Positions 36,331 to 45,720 of a stretch of DNA of 64,000 bases are shown here, in pieces. The notes under the pieces are model-generated. The model saw only the letters and a list, made by a program, of their open reading frames with translations, did no database searches and was not told where the DNA came from. Position numbers and translations under genes: made by a program. Source of the stretch: Gautieria morchelliformis (Eukaryota > Basidiomycota > Agaricomycetes > Gomphales > Gomphaceae); NCBI GenBank assembly GCA_015179125.1, contig WHVA01000195.1, positions 62,001 to 126,000 of the forward strand, in the 5' to 3' direction. Within the stretch, counting starts at the first letter, position 1. Each line of letters opens with the position of its first letter.

Positions 36331-36487
36331 GAAGTTTGTGGAATCTGGACTCAGAGAAGACGTGGCTCGTGTCATACTAGTAGTAGATCACAGCTGTGCA
36401 CATGCAGACCTTAACGCAAACATCAGTAATACACGCTTCACCGGGCCTGGTGCCGCCCGGCACCAACGGCCGCTGACTTTCGGCGGT

Positions 36488-36620
36488 CAACGGTGGCAAC
36501 TACCATTTCAAGCACTGGCGTCCACTCCCACCCACCCTCGGATCGGCACCGCACGCTGCATCGCGTGGCACCGTCGTTCAACACCCCATCGGACGTCACT
36601 CGCACCCAACGCCAAATGGC
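36488..36620. repeat. Repeat shared with 55545-55690
   Basis: CAACGGTGGCAACTACCATT and the following hundred bases recur at 55545. Most differences there are CpG to TpG or CpA changes, so this copy is closer to the original sequence. It has no coding signature that I recognise. Confidence 0.75.
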
Positions 36621-36902
36621 GGCCATTGGTGCACCATCTGTCAGCAGCGGAGAAAGCTACTCCCTGCTGGTAGTGAGAAACTAGCAGCTTAGCCCAATCG
36701 TAGTCTGCGCAAAGATTCTGCCAGTTAAAACAGTTAAAATAAGTCTTTGAGAAAAACAGATCTAAAGACAGATAGAATTGAGTCCCTAGTGTCGAAGACC
36801 AGGCACTAGTAATATTGTGAACTACCTAGCTTTACCAACCGTTTATACCCTTGCGCTTTTTCGGTCGTTGCTCGACATCTGCCAGTGGGTCAGCAGCAGG
36901 TA

Positions 36903-38572
36903 CTAATGCCTGACTATCCTCTGTATCTCCTCACACTTCCTCTTTGCTTCAAACTCCTTCCAATTCGGCGGCTTGATGACCTCCGGCACCTGGCACATCA
37001 GTGATACGAGTATGAGGCGTTGGAGTCTGGGCAATAGCCGGGCCGGTTGGTCTTGACGGTCCGGTGGGCATAGGAGTATGGGCATTCGCGTGTCGATCTG
37101 CCTTCCCACGCCAGTCCTTCTGGTGGTACGCTACCGCCTGGGTGAGCTTTGTGAGCATCGTCCATCGCTTTTCTGAGCTGTGCACAGCACGGGATGCTCG
37201 CGTGCAGAGCTACCAGTACCAGACTGCTCAGTGCTCCTGGGCCTCTGCGAGCCGGTAGCCTGCCGCGCGATCTTCTTTTGTGACAAGTCTGAGCGCGCGA
37301 GGGAGGGTCTCTGAGAGGTGCCAGCTGAACGAATGACGAGGGGTGGTGGGGGCGGCATGGCTTCGCTATCCTTATCTCGCTCCATCTCTAGGCGGCTCTG
37401 TAACTTTTGTTTAGAACTCGCTTTGGCTTGCACCTTTTGAGCCTCGAGGAAGCCTTTGCTCGACTCGCGTGACAACATGGAACTGCTTGGTACGGACGCC
37501 TTCGAGCCACTGCCTTGTGAGGCATCTCCCCTGCCTTCCGGCTGATTCCAGACGTTGAGCAGCTCGTGCGACGTCTTAATTGAGTCAGACAGGTCGGGAA
37601 GAAGTCCTAAAAGCGTTCGTGCATCCGGTTGGCCCATGTTAGTCCAAATAGTGGTCCGATCCTCTCTAGGCAGCATAAGCATTACACGCAGCAGCTCAGA
37701 CCGGCGCATCTCGAGGTTGTGGTTCTCTTGATTAAGCTGTTTCTCGAGGGGCTGAACACGCGTATTGGCCGTGATAAAGCGAGCAAATCCTCGCGCAGCG
37801 TCCCCATGCAGGAATGCGCGCGCCTCTGCACTCAGCTCGGTGTAGGGTCCGCCGCATCATCAGCTAGAAGCGGGGTCTTCATGCTGTCGTTCACATCCAT
37901 CTCGCTCGAAGAGGCATTGGACACCGTTGGGCGGCTAAAGTCATCGGTGGGCTCCTCCACGACTTGTATACATGCTGGGGGCTTATTGGGCGTCATTGAG
38001 CCAAAGTCATGCAGCTCGGTGACCAATGGTTGCTTTACGACAGGGCGATTAAGGGTAGAGGGATGTGTGGCAGACTCTTCCGCAGCCCTTCAACGCTTTC
38101 TTGTAGGCTCGTTGATATCGTCCGATTCGTGGGCGACGGCCTTTCCCTTCCCGTTGACATTAGCCGGCGCCGTCTCTGATTCTTCTTCAAAGGAACGCTT
38201 CCTCGAGGGAGATCCAAATATCACCGCATTGGAACATGCCAAACGTCTACCCTTCGGCTGATTCGTCTCCTCATCTAGCACCATAGTCTCTCCACTTGAA
38301 CTAGTTGGCGTCGCGGGGGAATCTATCGCACCGGGGTCGATAGCAGGCATGTGAGTTGTTGCTGGACCGGGGTCCACTGCGAGAGGAACCACTGAGGCAA
38401 CGGAGTCCATCGATTCCCCTGCCGTCTTCTCAGCTGAGATCGTACCAGCAGCCATCGCACCAGGGTCGATGGCAGGCATTTGAGTTGTTGCTGGACCGGG
38501 GTCCGCTGCGACATTAATTGGTTCAGCAGGCTGGTCATCGGGGGATACGGCTATGGGTGGTGGAGCGGCCAT
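36903..38572 (-). CDS. Unrecognised protein gene, possibly decayed
   Basis: Minus-strand open pieces read MAAPPPIAVSPDDQP from 38572, then GGPYTELSAEARAFLHG and LEKQLNQENHNLEMRRSELL, then TLLGLLPDLSDSIKTSHELL, and end PPNWKEFEAKRKCEEIQRI with a stop at 36903. The N-terminal part is Pro/Ala-rich and repeats DPGPATTxMPAIDPGA twice. The centre is a predicted coiled coil. There is an in-frame TGA near 38091 and frame changes near 37840 and 37130-37190. These could be short introns or decay. No homeodomain is visible, so it is not an obvious partner of the homeodomain genes that lie divergently from it. Function unknown. Confidence 0.45.
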
Positions 38573-39272
38573 TGGGGTTTGCGTGGAGTGGGGTGTATGA
38601 AACGGTTATGAAGGTGGTGGCAATCCAGCAATGCTTTATAACATTGTTCCAAAGGCAAGGCCATTTGTGGACATGGCAATGTGGAAATGTCCTTTGCAAG
38701 GCCCAAAAAGGCTGCCGCCTTGCCCCACTTTTTCTGCGGCAAACAAAGGGGGGCGATCAATCGTCGTCCGCTAGCAACGAGAACAACGACTCAAGAAGCG
38801 AGCACAGCGCTAAAATTTTCTATTATTCTCCAGCTCAAAGGGCCACGAATAAGGGACTGGCATTGTGATAAGACAAAAAGATGTCCCGGGACGAGGACTG
38901 CGTGCTCACGTGGGGTTTGTCTCTGTGGCAGTGGTCATAGCGTCGGCCATGCACCATCAGACGGTGACATCATAATAGCACTCTGTCCTTACCATTTCCC
39001 CCGTTCCAAAAGCAGTCCCGTACTACAACTGGACCTCTACAACTCCTCCTTTAACATTGGCATGGGCTTGCTTTTCTTTTTGTCTCAGGTCACGAATTCG
39101 ATTTTTGACAGAGGCGCAAACCCAGATGAGGCTGCCGTCAATTTGACACCCCTGTACATTTGGCCCCAGGGCTTCTCCAATAGAACCGTGTCCGCATGAA
39201 CTCACGCCCTTGGCCTGCCCCTCTTTGTCAGCGTTGATCTACCAGAATCGGGATAAAACTTCTCGTTCTTGA

Positions 39273-39307
39273 ACCTCTGACTGATGAGCAGCTCATCAGT
39301 CAGAGGT
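39273..39307. repeat. Perfect 35-bp palindrome
   Basis: ACCTCTGACTGATGAGC, a single central A, then GCTCATCAGTCAGAGGT: 17-bp arms without mismatch. It lies 560 bp upstream of the first homeodomain gene and is absent upstream of the second. It could be a dimeric transcription-factor site, a terminator-like hairpin or a transposon scar. Confidence 0.85.
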
Positions 39308-39812
39308 GAGCTAGACCCCACCGCCAGCGATTACACCGTCAGCAAAGTGAAAAGTGGAAGTCTTACATGGCGTGTGTCACGTCGTTCGCTTTTTCTTTTG
39401 TAGAGCAATTTGATTGCTGGCTGAAGCCGCCTAATTCTCGGGGTAAAACATCCGAGTCAACAATTCTGGCACCGAAAGCGAGCACTGCCAAAGGGCACCT
39501 CGGCACCCACTTCCACGCACCTGCCTGCATGCTACGGCATCTCCTATGTTGTGGATGCCGCCTGGATCAACTGCCTCGGCGGCCTCCAGCTCTGTCCACT
39601 GTCAATGCACGGAACAAGAAACCCACTAAAGATAATATCTGTTTTACTGTTACTGAGGCAGTGAGGCTTAGAGCTGGTTGTTTAACGTTTAACAATGATA
39701 TGATCTGACACCGCGGTCGTCGCGTTCAATTCCTTGTACTTTCTCTAAACTCGTGTCGGAATCCCAATCCAGTCTGGGCCCCAGAGGGCCGGTGCCATAC
39801 GCGTGCGGGACT

Positions 39813-39820
39813 CTAAAAAC
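39813..39820 (+). promoter_or_regulatory. TATA-like box of homeodomain gene 1
   Basis: CTAAAAAC in the context GCGTGCGGGACTCTAAAAAC, about 50 bp before the ATG. The paralogue has TATAAAA at the same place (42674-42680), so this copy has a weakened TATA (TCTAAAA). Confidence 0.5.
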
Positions 39821-39864
39821 TTCACGCTTCGCGCTTTTCAGCTCTCCTTCAACCTTGTTCTACC

Positions 39865-42060
39865 ATGCCCTTGGTGCCGGCAAAATTCACTCCCCCTCGA
39901 GATACCGAAACTGAGGAAATTCCTCCGAAGACTCGTTGTTCTACTATGTCCTTCAAGTTGGTGCCGGCAAAGTTTCCCCCTCAAATTCTTCCAAAGACTC
40001 GGAAGTCCAAGAAGCAGTTTAATTCGGTAAGATCTCAGAACGGTTTCTCGCTTCACGCTGACATGTCCTGCAGGAGTTTCTTCCCTTGTTGGAGTTCGCA
40101 TACGAGAAGAATCCCCGCCCAAGGCCCGAAGACAAAAGGCAACTCGCACACATCTCCAGGATGTCTTTTGACCAAATCACGGATTGGGTGCGTCTCTCCA
40201 CAATAATCTCTCTTACTCGCTATAACCCTTGCCCACAGTTCCAAAACCGCCGATGCCGACAAGACACCCCCGCCAAATCAAAGCGTGTCAGGCCCCCCGC
40301 TCCCAAGGCTTTCGAAGAGATGAAGGAACGTCTCAGCGACTCTGCGCGGGAGGCGCTGTCGGAGGCACACCCATTCGTGAAGAAGCTTAAGCCCGACCCT
40401 ACGGAACATCACGGTGATACGCCACCTGAGTCGAGTACGCGTGCTGCATCTTCGGGAGTTACAGAGGACGCGCCATCGCCTGGGTCGTGTTCTGACGAGC
40501 GCGTTGAGTTGACAGACCACGGACCTTTGGTGCGAGTTTCAGCATATTTTATAGTTTTGCAAACATTCCTAATCACGCCACGCGACAGGGGACTGCGGTA
40601 TACCAACTCCCCATATCGGTCGAGGAGCATACACCCGTGGCACACAGCGACAACCCCCTCAACCATCCCAAAACGTCGGTTCACGCCTACCCGGCCGTCT
40701 ACCAGCCGTCCCAGCTCACATCCGACCCTGTCGTCGTCGCGCCACACGCGTGGCTCCGGGACCGTCGGGCAAACACGAGGGAATCCATTGACCCCACGGC
40801 GGAAGCAGTGGCGAATACACTGAGTGGGTTTGACCGCATGGACATCGACGAGCCGTCCAAAAAGATGAAGAAGTCCAAGAAGCAGTCTAATTCGGTAAGA
40901 TCTCAGAATGGTTTCTCGCTTCACGCTGACATGTCCTGTAGGAGTTTCTTCCCCTGTTGGAGTTCGCATACGAGAAGAATCCCCGCCCAAGGCCCGAAGA
41001 CAAAGGCAACTCGCAGACATCTCCAGGATGTCTTTTGACCAAATCACGGATTGGGTGCGTCTCTCCACAGTAATCTCTCTTACTCGCTATAATACTTGCC
41101 CACAGTTCCAAAACCGCCGATGCCGACAAGACACCCCCGCCAAATCAAAGCGTGTCAGGCCCCCCGCTCCCAAGACTTTTGAAGAGATGAAGGAACGTCT
41201 CGGCGACTCTGCGCGGGAGGCGTTGTCGGAGGCACACCCATTCGTGAAGAAGCTTAATCCCGAACCTACTGAACACTACGGTGATACGCCACCTGAGTCG
41301 AGTACGCGCGCTGCATCGTCGGGAGTTACAGAGGACGCGCCATCGCCTGGGTCGTGTTCTGACGAGCGCGTTGAGTTGACAGACTACGGACTTTTTGTGC
41401 GTGTTTCAGCATATTTTATGGTTTTGCAACATTCCTAATCACGCCACACAATAGGGGACTGCGGTATACCAACCTCCCATATCGGTCGAGGAGCATACAC
41501 CCTTGGCACACAGCGACAACCCCCTCAACCCTCTCAAAACGTCGGTTCACGCTTACCCGGCTGTCTACGAGCCTTCCCAGCTCACATCCGACCCTTTCGT
41601 CGTCGCGCCGCACGCGTGGCTCCGGGACCGTCGGACAAACACGAGGGAATCCATTGACCCCACGGCGGAAGCGGTGGGGGATACACTGAGTGGATTTGAC
41701 CGCATGGACATCGACGAGCCGTCCGCAAAGATGAAGGGCGGACGGCTCCCGCGTAACGTCTCCTCGGAGTTGTATGGAATATGGTTCTCGAACCAATCGA
41801 CTATCCCATTACCGTGTTCGTCGAGGGCTGGATTGTCTCCGCTATTCTCCGATGCCGAGCGCCCGACGTCAAGCGAGAGTGCTCTCGAGGCTCACCTCGA
41901 TGCACCGAGCGGGTGTACTGGCGAGATACCGGAGAATGATGTGTCTCTAGCCAGTGGAGCATCCTTGAACCCCGAGGCCAAAATGGAGGCCGAGACCGCG
42001 TGCGATTCGCGTGGGGACGATAGCACGACGGCCGGTCCGTCTGCTGCGAGTACAAAATGA
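39865..42060 (+). CDS. Homeodomain protein gene 1, two homeodomain units, second one frameshifted
   Basis: Exons: 39865-40026, 40074-40187, 40239-40529, 40589-40894, 40942-41054, 41106-41396, 41455-42060. All introns are phase 0. A 45-104 homeodomain with the canonical 60-residue spacing (non-TALE, HD2-like) reads EFLPLLEFAYEKN, EDKRQLAHISRMS and ITDWFQNRRCRQ; Trp48, Asn51 and Arg53 are present, and an intron falls exactly after Trp48. The tail is acidic/Pro/Ser-rich (EDAPSPGSCSDERVELTD), then MDIDEPSKKMKKSKK, a basic NLS-like stretch, and then a second homeodomain exon. That exon is 113 instead of 114 nt (AAAGG for AAAAGG near 41003), so the protein shifts frame and stops early. The final exon would otherwise run to TGA 42058-42060. 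It is an HD2 mating-type-like or other fungal homeobox factor; the long N-terminal dimerisation region usual in HD2 is missing. Confidence 0.82.
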
Positions 42061-42726
42061 GCCGGCGTCTCTGGTCGTGAGGGACAACTTGCTCGCTGCT
42101 GCGTCCGTTGTGTCGTAGCGATACAGGATCCACGTATTAGGAGCGCGGATGGTCTGGTGCATGTATCAACCCGCACTTCGAAGTGCGTCTGCCGCGGATA
42201 AGTATTTAGCGTTTGACCAGTGCAGTCTCGATTCCTCGTCAGTATATCTTTATGGTGTGTGTCACTTCGTTCGCTTTTTCTTTGATTAATATTGTACATG
42301 TACTTATGGGTAGCAATTTGATTGCTGGCTGAAGCCGCCTAATTCTCGGGGTAAAACGTCCGAGCGGCATCTCGTATGTTGTGGATGGTGCCGCCTAGAT
42401 CAATTGCCTCGGCAGCATCCAGCTCTGTCCACTGTCAATGCACGGAACAAGAAACCCACTAAAGATAATATCTGTTTTACTGTTACTGAGGCAGTGAGGC
42501 TTAGAGCTGGTTGTTTAATGCTCAACAATGACATGATCTGACTTCGCGGTCGCCGCGTTCAATTCCTTGTACTTTCTCTAAACTCGTGTCGGAATTTTCT
42601 TTGAAGTTGTTGAGTTGTCGGAATCCCAATCCAGTCTGGGCCCCAGAGGGCCGGTGCCATACGCGTGCGGGACTATAAAAACTTCACGCGTGGCGCTTTT
42701 CAGCTCTCCTTCAACCTTGTTCCACC
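42061..42726. other. Inter-gene spacer and duplicated promoter
   Basis: Holds the 3-prime flank of gene 1 and, from about 42254, the duplicated promoter of gene 2 with TATAAAA at 42674-42680, 47 bp upstream of the ATG. No other gene. Confidence 0.7.
42674..42680 (+). promoter_or_regulatory. TATA box of homeodomain gene 2
   Basis: GGGACTATAAAAACTTCACG just upstream of the ATG at 42727. The paralogous position in gene 1 reads TCTAAAA. Confidence 0.6.
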
Positions 42727-45088
42727 ATGCCCTTGGTGCCGGCAAGATTCACTCCCCCTCCCGAAACTGAGGAAATTCCTCCTAAAACTCGTTCTTCTAC
42801 TATGTCGTTCAAGTTGGTGCCGGCAAGGTTCCCCCCTCAGATTCTTCCGAAGACTCGGAAGTCCAAGAAGCAGATGAATTTGGTAAGATCTCAGAATGGT
42901 TTCTCGCTTCACGCTGACATGTCCTGCAGGAGTACGCACCATTCCTCAAGTTCGCGTTGGAAAGAAATCGCCACCCAAGCCCCGAAGACACAAAGCACCT
43001 CGCAGAGATCTGCGGGGTGTCTTATGTCCAAATCACGGATTGGGTGCGTCTCTCCACAATAATCTTTCTCACTCGCTATAATGCTTGCCCACAGTTCCGA
43101 TACCACGGCAGCCGGCAAGACACCCCCGCCAAATCAAAGCGTGTCAGGCCCCCCGCTCCTAAAACCTTCGAAGAGATGAAGGAACGTCTCGGCCGCTCTG
43201 CGCGCGAGGCGCTGCGGAAGGCCCACCCACTGTTGAAGAAGCTGAATCTTGCGCCCACTGAACACCACGGTGATACGCCACCTGAGTCGAGTACGCGTGC
43301 TGTATCGCCGGGAGTTCCAGAGGACGCGCCATCGCCTGGGTCGTGTTCTGACGAGCGCGTTGAGTTGACAGACCACGGACTTTTGGTGCGAGTTTCAGCT
43401 TATTTTATGGTTTTGCAACATTCCTAATCACGCCACGCGATAGGGGACTGCGGTACACCAACCTCCCATATCGGTCGAGGAGCATACACCCGTGGCACAC
43501 AGCGACAACCCCCTCAACCATCCCGAAACGTCGGTTCACGCCTACCCGGCCGTCTACCAGTCATCCCAGCTCACATCCGACCCTCTCGTCGTCCCGCCGC
43601 ACGCGTGGCTCCGTCGGGCAAACACGAGGGAACCCATTGACACCACGGCGGAAGCGGTGGCCGATACACCGAGCGGGTTTGACCGCATGGACATCGACGA
43701 GCCGTCCGAAAAGATGAAGAAGTCCAGGAAGAAGTTTAATTCGGTAAGATCTCAGAATGGTTACTCGCTTCACGCTGACATGTCCTGCAGTCCGAAAAGA
43801 TGAAGAAGTCCAGGAAGAAGTTTAATTCGGTAAGATCTCAGAATGGTTACTCGCTTCACGCTGACATGTCCTGCAGTCCGAAAAGATGAAGAAGTCCAGG
43901 AAGAAGTTTAATTCGGTAAGATCTCAGAATGGTTACTCGCTTCACGCTGACATGTCCTGCAGTCCGAAAAGATGAAGAAGTCCAGGAAGAAGTTTAATTC
44001 GGTAAGATCTCGGAATGGTTCCTCGCTTCACGCTGACATGTCCTGCAGGATTACGTGCCTTTGCTTGAGCTCGCGTTCGAAAACAATAGGTTCCCAGTCC
44101 CCGACGACATAGAGCTCCTCGCAGACATCTCCAGAAACTCTTATCGCCAAGTCAAAGTTTGGGTGCGTCTCCCCAATAATCTCTCTTACTCGCTATAATC
44201 CTTTCCCACAGTTCCAAAACCGCCGATTCCGACAAGACACCCCCCCCAAATCAAAGCGTGTCAGGCCCCCCGCTCCCAAGACATTCGAAGAGATGAAGGA
44301 ACGTCTCAGCGACTCTGCGCGGGAGGCGCTGTCGCAGGCATACCCACTATTGAAGGAGCTTAATCTCGCTCCTTCTGAACACCACGGTGATACGCCACCT
44401 GAGTCGAGTACGCGCGCTGTATCGTCGGGACCTCCAGAGGACGCGCCATCGCCTGGGTCGTGTTCTGACGAGCGCGTTGAGTTGACAGACTACGGACTTT
44501 TTGTGCGTGTTTCAGCATATTTTATGGTTTTGCAACATTCCTAATCACGCCACGCAATAGGGGACTGCGGTATACCAACCTCCCATATCGGTCGAGGAGC
44601 ATACACCCCTGCCACACAGCGACAACCCCCTCAACCCTCTCAAAACGTCGGTTCACGCTTACCCGGCTGTCTACGAGCCTTCCCAGTTCACATCCGACCC
44701 TTTCGTCGTCGCGCCGCACGCGTGGCTCCGGGACCGTCGGACAAACACGAGGGAATCCATTGACCCCACGGCGGAAGTGGTGGCGGATACACTGAGTGGA
44801 TCTGACCACATGGACATCGACGAGCCGTCCGCAAAGATGAAGGGCGGACGGCTCCCGCGCAACGCCTCCTCGGAGTTGTATGGGATATGGGTCTCGAACC
44901 AATCGACTATCCCATTACCGTGTTCGTCGAGGGCTGGATTGTCTCCGCTATTCTCCGATGCCGAGCGCCCGACGTCAAGCGAGGCTCTCGAGGCTCACCT
45001 CAATGCACCGAGCGGGTGTATTGTCGAGATGCCGCAGAATTCTGTGTCTCTTGCCTCTGGAGCCTCTAGTGGAGCCTCTACAAAATGA
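42727..45088 (+). CDS. Homeodomain protein gene 2, degenerate plus intact homeodomain, 11 exons, 636 aa
   Basis: Exons: 42727-42882, 42930-43043, 43095-43385, 43444-43743, 43791-43829, 43877-43915, 43963-44001, 44049-44162, 44212-44502, 44561-45088. All are phase 0, giving 636 residues. The first homeodomain (about 43-102) keeps the helix 1-2 pattern (EYAPFLKFALERN, TKHLAEICGVSY), but its recognition helix reads DWFRYHGSRQD: Asn51 and Arg53 are gone, so DNA binding is unlikely. The second (about 317-376) is intact: DYVPLLELAFENN, VKVWFQNRRFRQ. Between them three 39-nt exons repeat SEKMKKSRKKFNS after the same sequence at the end of exon 4, a basic linker of four units. The tail matches gene 1 and ends SLASGASSGASTK. 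Strong paralogy and open phases suggest that it is expressed or recently was. The role is presumably transcriptional regulation; mating-type identity is inference. Confidence 0.85.
43705..44048 (+). repeat. 86-bp exon-plus-intron minisatellite, four units
   Basis: Each unit is a 39-nt exon (from TCCGAAAAGATGAAG to TTTAATTCG) followed by a 47-nt intron (GTAAGATCTCAGAATGG to ATGTCCTGCAG). Units start at 43705, 43791, 43877 and 43963. The intron of the fourth differs at two positions (CGGAATGG, TTCC for TTAC). Units are in phase 0, so any number of copies keeps the frame. The same 47-bp intron also precedes the homeodomain exons at 40027, 40895 and 42883. Confidence 0.95.
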
Positions 45089-45419
45089 GCCGGCGTCTCT
45101 GGTCGTGAGGGGGAACTTGCTCGCTGCTGCGTCCGTTGTGTCGTAGCGGCGCAGGATTTGACACCGCATACGTATTAGCAGGACGGGTGGTCTGCTGTAT
45201 GAACCCACGCTTCGATAGTGCATCTGTCGCGGCGTTCCAGGATAGTATTAGGCAGGCTCGATCTCACCATACATGCACTGCACCCCCGGGGCCCATCAAT
45301 ATGTTTTATATGTTTTATAGTCTATCTACTCCGGTATCACTAGTTGTTCGCCTTTTCTTCGTTTGTTGTACATCTGTGTAGAAGTAATCTTACCTTCCAA
45401 TGGCAGCGGACGTGAAAAG
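45089..45419. other. 3-prime flank of homeodomain gene 2
   Basis: Continues the duplicated downstream segment for about 40-50 bases, then unique AT-rich sequence up to the Copia element. No gene. Confidence 0.6.
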
Positions 45420-45641
45420 TGTTAGTAATCGGGACGATGACACCGCCGAGGCAGAGCCGGCACGCATTTAGCCGGAGGTTCGAGATCGCTCTCGACCCCG
45501 GGTTACTGGTGCACCGGCATCGCATCGGCACAGCAGCTCGAAGAGATTGGTAATATAGGAACATCATATTTTGTATATAAGGCAGAACGATCTACTTGAG
45601 ATCATAGAATATCAGATCATTTATATCTCCTTCGTCCCACA
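45420..45641 (+). repeat. Copia 5-prime LTR
   Basis: TGTTAGTAATC to CTTCGTCCCACA, 222 bp, with a TATA-like TATATAA at 45574-45580. Identical by eye to 49692-49913. Confidence 0.95.
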
Positions 45642-45653
45642 GGTTATGGGCCC
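45642..45653 (+). other. Copia primer-binding site
   Basis: GGTTATGGGCCC immediately after the LTR. It is complementary to GGGCCCATAACC, the anticodon-loop segment of initiator Met tRNA (half-tRNA priming). Seen by eye; the host tRNA is not in this window. Confidence 0.7.
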
Positions 45654-45720
45654 CGCGCATAACTAAACTACTACAAATCTAACTACGCTCTATACTCCAA
45701 TAACTCAATACCGATCGACG

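Larger units (their letters stand above)
35924..36902. other. Spacer with two dispersed repeat segments
   Basis: Upstream of the ABCC gene. No gene recognised. It holds copies of two repeats found elsewhere in the window (36197-36330 and 36488-36620, listed separately). Confidence 0.5.
38573..39864. other. Divergent intergenic region, 1.3 kb
   Basis: Lies between the unrecognised minus gene and the first homeodomain gene. No gene recognised. It holds a perfect 35-bp palindrome at 39273-39307 and, from about 39366, a promoter segment that is duplicated upstream of the second homeodomain gene (from about 42254). Confidence 0.6.
39366..45120 (+). repeat. Tandem duplication of a homeodomain gene with its promoter and 3-prime flank
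   Basis: Promoter, coding and downstream sequence of the gene at 39865 recur at 42727, start codons 2862 bp apart. Shared flanks include TTGATTGCTGGCTGAAGCCG upstream and CCGGCGTCTCTGGTCGTGAG after both stop codons. A short insertion near 42284-42314 and a 40-base difference near 42590 distinguish the second promoter. Within each gene the homeodomain unit is again duplicated, so the region is a two-level tandem array. Confidence 0.9.

Noticed and set aside
36903..38572. HD1 mating-type gene
   Set aside because: Position is suggestive, but no homeodomain helix-3 motif is visible in any frame.
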